Source: Paraburkholderia fynbosensis (GTDB lineage Bacteria > Pseudomonadota > Gammaproteobacteria > Burkholderiales > Burkholderiaceae). From it: 64,000 nt of DNA. Under the pieces are notes generated by a model. The model was not told the DNA's origin. It worked only from the letters and a program-made list of their open reading frames with translations, and did not search any database. The DNA lies in assembly GCF_902859935.1 (NCBI RefSeq), contig NZ_CADIKI010000002.1, positions 434,001 through 498,000 on the forward strand, given 5' to 3'. Shown piece after piece: positions 53,522 to 61,522 of the stretch (positions are counted from its first letter, which is position 1; every line of letters begins with the position of its first letter). The translations under genes were made by a program, and so were the position numbers.

Positions 53522-56218
53522 TCAGGCCAAGGCTTTTTCCACGATCTCGCGCACGTCGCGCGACTTCACCTGTGACGCCACTTTCTCCAGCGCCGCGCGC
53601 ATGCCTTCGCGCAGCGCCGGTGTGAAGCGGCGCCACAATTCGAGCGAGCGGGCGAGGCGGGCGGCCACTTGCGGATTGATCGCATCGAGCGCGATCACCT
53701 GATCGGCCCAGAACGCGTAGCCCGAGCCGTCTTCGGCGTGGAATTGCGCGGGGTTCGCCGCACAGAAGCTGAAGATCAGCGAACGCGCGCGGTTCGGATT
53801 TTTCAGATTGAAGGCCGGATGCGTCATCAGCTTGCGCACGATGTCGATCACCGGACGTTGCGCGCTGCCGCGCTGCGTGGCCTGCAAGGCGAACCATTTG
53901 TCGATGACGAGCGGCTCCTTTTCGAAGCGCCGGTAGAAGTCGTCGAGCGCCTGCTGCGCCTGAACGCTGCCGCCGTTGGCGGCAGCCGCGTTGAGCAGCG
54001 CGGAGAGCGCCGCCGCGCGGTCGGTCATGTTGTTCGCCGCGTCGTATTGCGCGGACGCGAGGCGCACCGCCTCGGCGGGATCGTCCAGCTCCGCGAGATA
54101 CGACAGTGCGAGATTCTTCAGCGCGCGATGGCCGCCCGCCTCGGGCGTCGCCTCGTAGGCGCCCGGCGTGCGATGCTGCTCATATACTTTGAGCCAGTCG
54201 TTTTTGAGCGCATTCGCGAGACGCTTGCGCACGAACTGCCGGGCGGCATGCACGGCCGCCGGATTCGACTCGGCCATCTGCTCGGCCAGGTACGCTTCGG
54301 ACGGCAGCATCAGCGCGAGTTCGCGGAACGCCGGCGACAGTGTTTCGTCGGTGAGCACGCGCGCAAACGCGGCGACCACCGAGTCGTCGAGTTGCAGCGG
54401 CACGCCCGAGGCCGCGCGGCCGGCGAGCGCCATCAGCTCGCGAGTGGCGAGCCGTTGGCCGGCTTCCCAACGGTTGAACGGATCGCTGTCGTGCGCGAGC
54501 AGGAACGCGAGCTGGTCCGCCGAGTAGTCGTATTCGACGATCACCGGCGCGGAGAAATTGCGCAGCAGCGACGGCAGCGGCTCCTGCGCGACGTCGACGA
54601 ACGTGAAGGTCTGTTCGGTTTGCGTGAATTCGAGCACGCGCGTGGTGGCGGCCGACGCCTTCGCTTCGCCTTCCAGCTTGAGCGGCAAATCCGTGCCGTC
54701 CTTGCCGATCAGGCCGATCGCAAACGGAATCAGCAGCGGTCCTTTTTGCGTTTCGCGCGCGGCCGCCGGAGCGTCGCCGTAACCTTGGCGCAGCGTCACG
54801 CTGTAGCGCCGCTGCGCGGCGTCGTACTGGGCGCGCACGGACACCCGGGGGGTGCCGGCCTGGCTGTACCAGCGCTCGAACTGCGCGAGGTCGCGGCCGT
54901 TCGCGTCGGCGAGCGCGTGGCGGAAGTCGTCGCAGGTCACGGCCTGGCCGTCATGGCGCTTGAAGTACAGGTCCATGCCCTTGCGGAAGCCGTCACGGCC
55001 GAACAGCGTCTGATACATCCGCACGACTTCCGAGCCTTTCTCGTAGACGGTCATCGTGTAGAAGTTGTTGATTTCGACGTAGCTTTCCGGACGCACCGGA
55101 TGTGCCATCGGACCCGCGTCCTCGGCAAACTGCATCTGGCGCAGCACGCGCACGTCCTCGATGCGCTTGGTCGCGCGCGCGGCTTCGTCCGTCGCGCCGC
55201 CGGCCATGTCGGCCGAGAATTCCTGATCGCGGAACACCGTCAGGCCTTCCTTCAGGCTCAGCTGGAACCAGTCGCGGCAGGTTACGCGGTTGCCGGTCCA
55301 GTTGTGGAAGTACTCATGGCCGACCACCGCCTCAATGTTCGCGAAGTCGGTGTCGGTTGCCGTTTCGGGGTTCGCCAGCACGTACTTCGTGTTGAAGATG
55401 TTGAGCCCCTTGTTTTCCATCGCGCCCATGTTGAAGTCGCTCACCGCGACGATCATGAAGCGGTCCAGATCGAGTTCGAGCCCGAAGCGTTCTTCGTCCC
55501 AGCGGATCGAATGGATCAGCGAATCCATGGCGTGACGGGTCTTGTCCAGATCGTGCGGCTCGACCCACACCTGCAGCAGCTTTTCCTTGCCCGAGCCGCT
55601 CTTCACGCGTTCTTCGAGTGCGACCAGCTTGCCCGCGACCAGCGCGAACAGATAGCTAGGTTTCCTGAACGGATCTTCCCAGCGCGCGAAATGACGGCCG
55701 TCCGGCAACTCGCCTTCTTCGAGCAGATTGCCATTCGATAGCAGTACCGGATAGTCGGCCTGGCTCGCGCGCAGCGTGACCGTGAAGGTCGCCATCACAT
55801 CCGGGCGGTCGAGGAAATAGGTGATGCGGCGAAAGCCTTCGGCCTCGCACTGCGTGAAGAAGTTGCCGCCCGATACATAGAGGCCCGACAGCGTGGTGTT
55901 CGCGGCCGGATTGCAGATGCTGGTGAGCGTCAGTTCGAAGCTGTCCGGCACGTTGTCGAGCAGCAGTCCGTGCTCGTGCGCATGCGCGTTGGCGAACGGC
56001 TGGCCGTCGATTTGCGCGCCGACGAACTCCAGTTGCTCGCCCATCAGTTCGAGATGCGCGGCGCGGGACGCGTCCGGGTTGCGGCGCACGCGCATCGTAT
56101 TCCTGACGACCGTGCGTTCGGGAACCAGATCGAACTCCAGCGCGACGGTGTCGATCAGGAAGGCGGGCGGCGCGTAATCGGCGCGGCGGATCACATTGGG
56201 CGTTGCGGTATCGGCCAT
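53522..56218 (-). CDS. pepN: Aminopeptidase N (M1 family)
   Basis: 898 residues from ATG 56218 (MADTATPNVIRRADY); the frame extends further upstream but without similarity. A broad-specificity zinc aminopeptidase. The exopeptidase motif is in NMGAMENKGLNIFN, and the zinc site is HEYFHNWTGNRVTCRDW with the downstream Glu in KEGLTVFRDQEFS. The N-terminal beta-sandwich and long C-terminal alpha-solenoid are of the expected length for the PepN subgroup. The conserved YSQAGTPRV stretch follows the catalytic domain. Monocistronic, with its own terminator. Confidence 0.96.
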   Translation of the reverse strand: MADTATPNVIRRADYAPPAFLIDTVALEFDLVPERTVVRNTMRVRRNPDASRAAHLELMGEQLEFVGAQIDGQPFANAHAHEHGLLLDNVPDSFELTLTSICNPAANTTLSGLYVSGGNFFTQCEAEGFRRITYFLDRPDVMATFTVTLRASQADYPVLLSNGNLLEEGELPDGRHFARWEDPFRKPSYLFALVAGKLVALEERVKSGSGKEKLLQVWVEPHDLDKTRHAMDSLIHSIRWDEERFGLELDLDRFMIVAVSDFNMGAMENKGLNIFNTKYVLANPETATDTDFANIEAVVGHEYFHNWTGNRVTCRDWFQLSLKEGLTVFRDQEFSADMAGGATDEAARATKRIEDVRVLRQMQFAEDAGPMAHPVRPESYVEINNFYTMTVYEKGSEVVRMYQTLFGRDGFRKGMDLYFKRHDGQAVTCDDFRHALADANGRDLAQFERWYSQAGTPRVSVRAQYDAAQRRYSVTLRQGYGDAPAAARETQKGPLLIPFAIGLIGKDGTDLPLKLEGEAKASAATTRVLEFTQTEQTFTFVDVAQEPLPSLLRNFSAPVIVEYDYSADQLAFLLAHDSDPFNRWEAGQRLATRELMALAGRAASGVPLQLDDSVVAAFARVLTDETLSPAFRELALMLPSEAYLAEQMAESNPAAVHAARQFVRKRLANALKNDWLKVYEQHRTPGAYEATPEAGGHRALKNLALSYLAELDDPAEAVRLASAQYDAANNMTDRAAALSALLNAAAANGGSVQAQQALDDFYRRFEKEPLVIDKWFALQATQRGSAQRPVIDIVRKLMTHPAFNLKNPNRARSLIFSFCAANPAQFHAEDGSGYAFWADQVIALDAINPQVAARLARSLELWRRFTPALREGMRAALEKVASQVKSRDVREIVEKALA

Positions 56219-56447
56219 GGCGTTCTGTAGTGTTGGTACTCGAGCGGTCAGGCGCGCGAAGGGCACGCAAGCCGGGCTGGTCGGGCCATTGTACAAAGCC
56301 TCGGGCAATCGTGCGGAGCGAACTTTTTACCGGTTCGCGGAGTCAGCGTCTTATCGGGCACCCGCGCGTGAAAAAGCCGCGTGCGCGTTCGACGCAGCGG
56401 TCATCACTGGCGATAATGGGCAATTCAAAGGCCTCACGAGGTAGACC

Positions 56448-57146
56448 ATGAATATCGATCGATGGACCCGCCGCGTCACGCTGCTGTTGGCCGCGCTGGC
56501 GGTGCTCCTGTCCGGCTGCACGACCTACGTGACGACTCAGGTCACGGCGTTCTCCGACTGGAGCGGCAGCGACGCCACCCGCACCTTCGCGTTCACGCGG
56601 GCGCCGGATCAGCAGAACAATCTCGAACTCGCCACCTACGAGCGCATGGTCGCCAGCGAACTCGCGGCGCATGCGTTCCGTGAAGTCGACGGCGCACAAG
56701 CGCGCTATCTGGTCGGACTCTCGTACGGCATCCGCTCGGACATGGTGACGGTTGCGCAACCGGTGTACTACAACCCGTGGCCGTCGCCGTACTGGGGCCG
56801 GCCGTTCGATCCGTGGGGACCGTGGGGTCCGTATCCGGCCACATATGTGAACCAGACCTATCCGATTTTCACGCATCTGCTGGGCATACGGATCACCGAG
56901 CGCGCGACCGGCAAGGAGGTCTACAACGTGACGGCCCGCAACTCGGGCGGCGAGTCGTCGCTGGTGAGGGCGATGCCGTATCTGGCGCGCAGCGCGCTGG
57001 CCGATTTCCCGCTCGGCAATGGCGCAGTGCATACGGTGAAGATTCCGCGCGGCGAGGGCGGCGGCCCAGCGAACGAAGTGGTCGCGACCGGCAGCGCGCC
57101 GGCCGGGGTGCCGGTTCCGGCGTCGGGCGCCAAGGCGGCGGAGTAG
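56448..57146 (+). CDS. DUF4136 lipoprotein
   Basis: 232 residues. The signal ends in the lipobox LLSGCTT, so it is lipid-anchored. The DUF4136 core follows: RTFAFTRAPDQQNNLELATYERMV, LAAHAFREVDGAQARYLVGLSY, and the C-terminal LGIRITERATGKEVYNVTARNSG. A Trp/Pro-rich insertion in the middle (YNPWPSPYWGRPFDPWGPWG) is typical of Burkholderia members. Function unknown, located probably in the outer membrane. A terminator follows. Confidence 0.85.
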   Translation: MNIDRWTRRVTLLLAALAVLLSGCTTYVTTQVTAFSDWSGSDATRTFAFTRAPDQQNNLELATYERMVASELAAHAFREVDGAQARYLVGLSYGIRSDMVTVAQPVYYNPWPSPYWGRPFDPWGPWGPYPATYVNQTYPIFTHLLGIRITERATGKEVYNVTARNSGGESSLVRAMPYLARSALADFPLGNGAVHTVKIPRGEGGGPANEVVATGSAPAGVPVPASGAKAAE

Positions 57147-57184
57147 GCGACGGGCAGCGTGGCGCAGGTGGAAGCGCAATAAGA

Positions 57185-57216
57185 ACGGCCCGGCGGGTTA
57201 TCCCTGCCGGGCCGTT
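57185..57216 (+). terminator. Intrinsic terminator
   Basis: ACGGCCCGGC and GCCGGGCCGTT pair around an ~11-base loop, ending in TT. The T run is short. Confidence 0.65.
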
Positions 57217-57360
57217 CCGTTTGTGCAGTCTTGAGAAGCAGGACGTCTTACGCGATCCGGAGTTTTACAGGCTGGCCGTGCAGCGAAGCGCAACGCTAGT
57301 GCGATGCACCCGAGCGCGCCGTGCCGCCCGAACACCGCACAGGCGCCGCCCGAGCGCCGC

Positions 57361-57933
57361 CTAAACGCCGACCCCAAACAACGCCATCGCCCCCAGCACC
57401 ACGAACAGCACTGCCGCGATGCCGTGCACGAGCCCGGTCGGCAGGCGGTGGGCGAAGCGGTCGCCGAGCAGGATCGCCGGCACGTTGGCGATCATCATGC
57501 CGAGCGTGGTGCCTGCCACCACGCCGAAGAAATCGTGAAAGCGCGCGGCGAGAGCGACCGTCGCAATCTGCGTCTTGTCGCCCATTTCCGCGATGAAGAA
57601 CGCCACCACGGTCGCGCCGAAGACGCCGAAGTGCGTGCGGTTCGTGTTGGCTTCGTCCTCGTCGAGCTTGTCCGGCACGAGGATCCACAGGCCCATCGCG
57701 ATGAACGAGGCGGCCAGCGCCCAGCGCATGATGGTCGGCGTCACCAGCGAGCCGAGCCACGCGCCGAGCGCACCCGCACCCGCGTGATTGATGAGGGTCG
57801 CGGTGAGCACGCCGAGAATGATCGGTACGGGTTTGCGGTAGCGGGCCGCGAGCACGAGCGAGAGCAGTTGTGTCTTGTCGCCGATTTCGGCGAGCGCGAC
57901 CGCTCCAGTCGAAATGAGAAAAGCGTGATTCAC
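57361..57933 (-). CDS. GDT1/TMEM165-family manganese exporter (UPF0016)
   Basis: 190 residues with six hydrophobic helices in two repeats. Each repeat has the family's metal-binding motif: LAEIGDKTQLLSLVLA near residue 15 and IAEMGDKTQIATVALA near residue 115. Family members export Mn2+ (MneA in Vibrio) or exchange Ca2+/Mn2+ for protons. A Mn2+-type yybP-ykoY riboswitch lies directly upstream on the same strand, supporting the manganese role strongly. Confidence 0.93.
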   Translation of the reverse strand: MNHAFLISTGAVALAEIGDKTQLLSLVLAARYRKPVPIILGVLTATLINHAGAGALGAWLGSLVTPTIMRWALAASFIAMGLWILVPDKLDEDEANTNRTHFGVFGATVVAFFIAEMGDKTQIATVALAARFHDFFGVVAGTTLGMMIANVPAILLGDRFAHRLPTGLVHGIAAVLFVVLGAMALFGVGV

Positions 57934-58011
57934 GATTGTGAGGGTTCCTCGGGCCGAGATGTGAACGAGCGACGACCCACGACACGCCGGGCCCTGTTGC
58001 GGCGCGTGTGT

Positions 58012-58155
58012 GGATCATCGGTCTCGCCAGGCCAGAGGCTGCGGCTGCCATGGCCATGCAGGCCAAGTCTGTTGACAGGCGCCCCCGCGAACCGCACGTT
58101 CGACGCACCGGGTACAGCGGTGCGCAATGCCGCGGGGCGGCTACTCCCCAATGAG
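58012..58155 (-). promoter_or_regulatory. yybP-ykoY (Mn2+) riboswitch
   Basis: On the minus strand the leader begins with GGGGAGTAGCC and continues through variable helices to CCTGTCAACAGACTTGG and ends CCTGGCGAGACCGATGAT. These are the conserved blocks of the yybP-ykoY class, in which the paired loops form the Mn2+ site. It lies about 80 bases ahead of the GDT1-family exporter and should raise its expression when Mn2+ is high. Beyond it, 58,156-58,758 has no gene that I can support. Confidence 0.93.
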
Positions 58156-58758
58156 CGACGGAGTATAGCAGCCAGGGATGTGTCGGATTGCGCGAGCGGG
58201 CTGCGCGGCGACCGCGCGTTGCTCAGGCGGATGGGCAATGAGCGGGTCGAGCGAGGGAAATGTTTCTCGCATACCGGGCCCGCCGTAACGCTTGGCCTGT
58301 GTGCAAATGTTCGGATCTGAAACACCTGTGAAGAAAGTCGAATGAAAGTATTCGCGCAGATCACGCGTTTCCGACCGGGCCGCCGGCCTGATCCGAAACA
58401 TGCCGGAAGGGACTTTCAGCCGGATCGCGGCGTGGGGCGCAAATGTCAATGCGGCGGCCCGGCACGGTTTAGCCACCTGTCGCACCGGCGATACGGATAC
58501 AGATGGATACGTCTTTTGTGGCTGATTTAATCCAGAATATTCAGTATGATTCCGGCGACCAGGAGCGCCTCGGACGATTCATCTGACTCAACGTCACAGG
58601 CCTCTAACAATTAGGGCAAGTGCCGTTAATGCGCGACCCTATAAGAAAATTGCCCACCGGCTGGAGATCGCCGATCCGCGCGGCGTGTGCAGGCCGCGAC
58701 GGTTCGTGTTCCGTCTGGCGCCTGAGCCTCTCCCCCGTTTCAACGCGCAAGCACCGAT

Positions 58759-59553
58759 ATGCCCGATCTGCACTGGACCATTCCGGTCGGTCGCTGGTCT
58801 AGCTGGCCGGCCACCGCATCTGCCGCACCCGATATTGGCTTTATCGAGCCGATCGTGCGGCGTCGTCTGAGCACGCTGTCGAAAGTCGCGCTGAAGGTCG
58901 CGCATGACTGCGTCGCGCAGGACGCGGTCCGGGTGGTGTTCGCGTCGCGGCATGGCGAATTGCGCCGCACCACCGACATCCTGCGCAGCATCAGCGCTGG
59001 CGAACCGGTTTCGCCGACCGCCTTCAGCCTGTCGGTGCTGAACGCCATGACCGGCGTGTTCGGTATCGCGCGCGGCGACCGCTCGGCGGCCAGCGCGATT
59101 TCGGCCGGCGCGCAAACGCTCGGTTACGCGCTGCTGGAAGCGCACGCGCAATACGCGACGCAGTCCGACTCGCCGGTCTTGCTGGTGTACGCCGACGAAC
59201 CGGCCGACGCCGCCTACGGCACGATTGAAGACGAAGTGCAGGGCGGCGCGCTCGCCATTCTGCTCGACGGCGAGGCGGCGACTGGGCATATGGTGTGCTC
59301 CCTGTCGCGCGCCGTCGGTGATCAGACGTCCGGGCGGCTCGGCGGCGTAAGCGAAGCCGGCGCAGCCCAACCCGGCGAAACCGGCATTGACGCGGGCGCG
59401 CGCGCAAGCACCGGCGTCGCTCCAACCCCCGCGCCCGCGTCGTTCGCGACCCAGAGCCAGGCGTTGCTGCACTGTCTGGAAACCGGCCAGCCTGCATGCT
59501 GGCAGCGCGCCGACATCATCTGGCACTGGAGTTGGCATGACCGCGCGGCTTGA
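58759..59553 (+). CDS. Beta-ketoacyl synthase-like chain length factor (APE cluster)
   Basis: 264 residues. It resembles the 'ketoacyl-synt_2' / chain-length factor-like proteins of aryl-polyene clusters: VVFASRHGELRRTTDILRSI, then SPTAFSLSVLNAMTGVFGIARGDRS in sequence. The active-site Cys expected of a full ketosynthase is replaced in the ASAISAGAQTLGYALLEA stretch, consistent with a non-catalytic partner. The C-terminal ~60 residues are low-complexity (Ala/Gly/Pro/Ser). It is the first gene of the operon and overlaps the next by 17 bases. Confidence 0.85.
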   Translation: MPDLHWTIPVGRWSSWPATASAAPDIGFIEPIVRRRLSTLSKVALKVAHDCVAQDAVRVVFASRHGELRRTTDILRSISAGEPVSPTAFSLSVLNAMTGVFGIARGDRSAASAISAGAQTLGYALLEAHAQYATQSDSPVLLVYADEPADAAYGTIEDEVQGGALAILLDGEAATGHMVCSLSRAVGDQTSGRLGGVSEAGAAQPGETGIDAGARASTGVAPTPAPASFATQSQALLHCLETGQPACWQRADIIWHWSWHDRAA

Positions 59554-60331
59554 TTATCTGTGGCGTTTTTGCGCGACCGGCATGGCCTTCGTGATATTCG
59601 GCGTGTGCGGCATGCTGTTTTCCGTGCTGGTGTTTCCGCTCGCATGGCTGTGGCCGCATCGCGCGTCGCGGCAGCGGGCGGTGACCGGCGTGATCCACTG
59701 GTTTTTCCGCGCGCTGGTCGCCGTGTTGCGGCGCATCGGCGTGATGGCGCTCGACGTGTCGGGATCGGACGCGCTGCGCGCCGGCGGCCCGGCGATCGTG
59801 GTGGCGAATCATCCGACCTACCTCGACGTGATGGTGCTGCTGTCGCTCACGCCGCGCGCCTGCTGCGTCGTGAAGAACGCGCACTGGCGCAACCCGTGTT
59901 TCTGGGGGATCGTGCGCGCGGCGCAATACGTCAGCAACGCAGACCCCGCCGAATTGATCGAAGCGGGCGCACGGCAACTCGCGGCCGGCTACACGATGAT
60001 TATTTTTCCCGAAGGCACGCGCAGTCCCGCGCCGAACCGGCTGCACGCTTTTTCGCGCGGCTTCGCGCACATGGCGCTGAAGGTCGGCGCGCCGATCGTG
60101 CCGGTGCTGATGGATTGCGATCCGCCCGCGTTCACCCGGCAGATGCGCTGGTACGACGTGCCGGCGCGCGCGTTCCGGATGCGCGTGAACGTGCTCGATC
60201 CGCTCGGCGTCGAGCAGTTCGCGGCGCATGACACGGCACCGGCTCTGGCGGCGCGCAGCGTGACGAGCGCCGTCGAAGCCCACATTACCCGGCACCTGTT
60301 CGATTATGGATTCTTTAAAACTGGAAATTAA
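59537..60331 (+). CDS. Lysophospholipid-type acyltransferase (APE cluster)
   Basis: 264 residues from ATG 59537. An N-terminal membrane helix (MAFVIFGVCGMLFSVLVFPLAW) is followed by the PlsC acyltransferase motifs: VANHPTYLDVMVLL (the H-x4-D box), then FPEGTRSPAPNRLHAFSRG, then GAPIVPVLMDC. In APE clusters it is thought to link the polyene acyl chain to a lipid or sugar. It overlaps the upstream gene by 17 bases and the next ACP by 26 bases. Confidence 0.85.
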   Translation: MTARLDYLWRFCATGMAFVIFGVCGMLFSVLVFPLAWLWPHRASRQRAVTGVIHWFFRALVAVLRRIGVMALDVSGSDALRAGGPAIVVANHPTYLDVMVLLSLTPRACCVVKNAHWRNPCFWGIVRAAQYVSNADPAELIEAGARQLAAGYTMIIFPEGTRSPAPNRLHAFSRGFAHMALKVGAPIVPVLMDCDPPAFTRQMRWYDVPARAFRMRVNVLDPLGVEQFAAHDTAPALAARSVTSAVEAHITRHLFDYGFFKTGN

Positions 60332-60605
60332 ACAGCTTCTGATCGAAGCGCTCGATCTGGAAGACCTGAGCCCGGCCGATATCGACGACGATGCCCCGCT
60401 GTTCGACACCGACGGCATCGGTCTCGATTCGATCGACGCGCTCGAAATAGGCATCGTACTGCGCAAACAATACCAACTGACCATCGCGGCCAATGACGAA
60501 CGCACGCGCGAACATTTTCGCTCGATCAGCACGCTAGCCGCGCTGGTCGAGAGTCAGCGCGAAGCGGCGCACGCAGCGAACGAAACCGCAAAGAAGGGGG
60601 AATAA
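60306..60605 (+). CDS. Acyl carrier protein, first of two (APE cluster)
   Basis: 99 residues, four-helix carrier protein. The 4'-phosphopantetheine attachment Ser lies in DGIGLDSIDALEIG. N-terminal KLEIKQLLIEALDLEDLSP is the usual ACP start. The C-terminus is extended by about 15 charged residues. It overlaps the acyltransferase by 26 bases and is followed after 3 bases by the second ACP. Confidence 0.88.
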   Translation: MDSLKLEIKQLLIEALDLEDLSPADIDDDAPLFDTDGIGLDSIDALEIGIVLRKQYQLTIAANDERTREHFRSISTLAALVESQREAAHAANETAKKGE

Positions 60606-60608
60606 ACC

Positions 60609-60860
60609 GTGTCCGACGCAGAGATTCTTGAACGCATCCGTGAGATCTTCAAAGAGAACTTCGCCATCGAGCCCGAACAGGTGACGCCCGACGCTCATCT
60701 GTTCGAAGACCTCGATCTCGACAGCATCGACGCCGTCGACCTCGCGATCAAACTGCAGGAAATGACCGGCCGCCGCATCAAGCCGGAAGAATTCAAGTCG
60801 GTGCGCACCGTCGGCGACGTGATCGGTGCGGTCGAATCTCTGCTGGCGGCCCAGGGCTGA
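60609..60860 (+). CDS. Acyl carrier protein, second of two (APE cluster)
   Basis: 83 residues. DLDLDSIDAVDLAIKLQE carries the phosphopantetheine Ser. N-terminal AEILERIREIFKENFAIEPE. Two adjacent ACPs are the hallmark of APE operons, where one probably carries the starter or polyene and the other the extender. Its stop overlaps the next start by one base. Confidence 0.9.
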   Translation: MSDAEILERIREIFKENFAIEPEQVTPDAHLFEDLDLDSIDAVDLAIKLQEMTGRRIKPEEFKSVRTVGDVIGAVESLLAAQG

Positions 60861-61522
60861 TGCCGCTCGCGCGCTCGCGGGTGGCAGCGGCGCCGCCGGA
60901 CGCTGCCGTGGCGACGCCCGGCACTGAGCGCCATTGGGGCAAGACCGTCGTGCAGGTGCTGTTCAAGCTCGCGTATCCCGCGCTGATTCTGTGCGCGTGG
61001 CGCTGGGACGAGCCGCGCCTCGTCGGCGGCATGCTGTTTGCGATTTTGTGGCTGCAGCGCTGGGCGGGCAGCGGCCCGGTCGCGGCTTCGCTGCGGCGTC
61101 TGTCGGCGATCGACTGGGGCGTGGTCGGCTTGCTGAGTGTCGCGTCGGCGGCGATCGTCGTCACCGATAGCGAACTGCTGTTGCGCCTCTACCCGTCGCT
61201 CGTCAATCTTGGTTTGCTGATCGCGTTCGGTGCGACGCTCGTGCGCGGCCCGTCGATGATCGAAAAATTCGCGCGCCTCGGCAATCCGGATCTGCCGCCC
61301 GCGGCGGTCCATCACACGCGGCGCGTGACGCAGGTGTGGTGCGCGTTCTTCGTGCTGAACGGCGCGTTCTCCGCCTACACGGCGCTGTACTGGAGCCGCG
61401 CGAGCTGGTCGTTGTATAACGGCGCGATTGCCTATGGACTGATCGGCGTGCTGCTCGTGGCCGAACTCATCTGGCGTTATCTGGTCGTGTTGCCGCGAGC
61501 CGCGCGTTCGGAGGCGGCATGA
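60860..61522 (+). CDS. Membrane protein of the APE cluster (COG4648 type)
   Basis: 220 residues with about five membrane helices (for example LFKLAYPALILCAW and GVVGLLSVASAAIVVTDSELL) and a conserved cytoplasmic loop FGATLVRGPSMIEKFARLGNPDLPP. This protein type occurs regularly in aryl-polyene operons; its biochemical role is not known. It overlaps the AMP-ligase start by four bases. Confidence 0.8.
   Translation: MPLARSRVAAAPPDAAVATPGTERHWGKTVVQVLFKLAYPALILCAWRWDEPRLVGGMLFAILWLQRWAGSGPVAASLRRLSAIDWGVVGLLSVASAAIVVTDSELLLRLYPSLVNLGLLIAFGATLVRGPSMIEKFARLGNPDLPPAAVHHTRRVTQVWCAFFVLNGAFSAYTALYWSRASWSLYNGAIAYGLIGVLLVAELIWRYLVVLPRAARSEAA

Noticed and set aside
53669..55741. 690-codon frame opposite pepN
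   Set aside because: Shadow of pepN; no domain signal.
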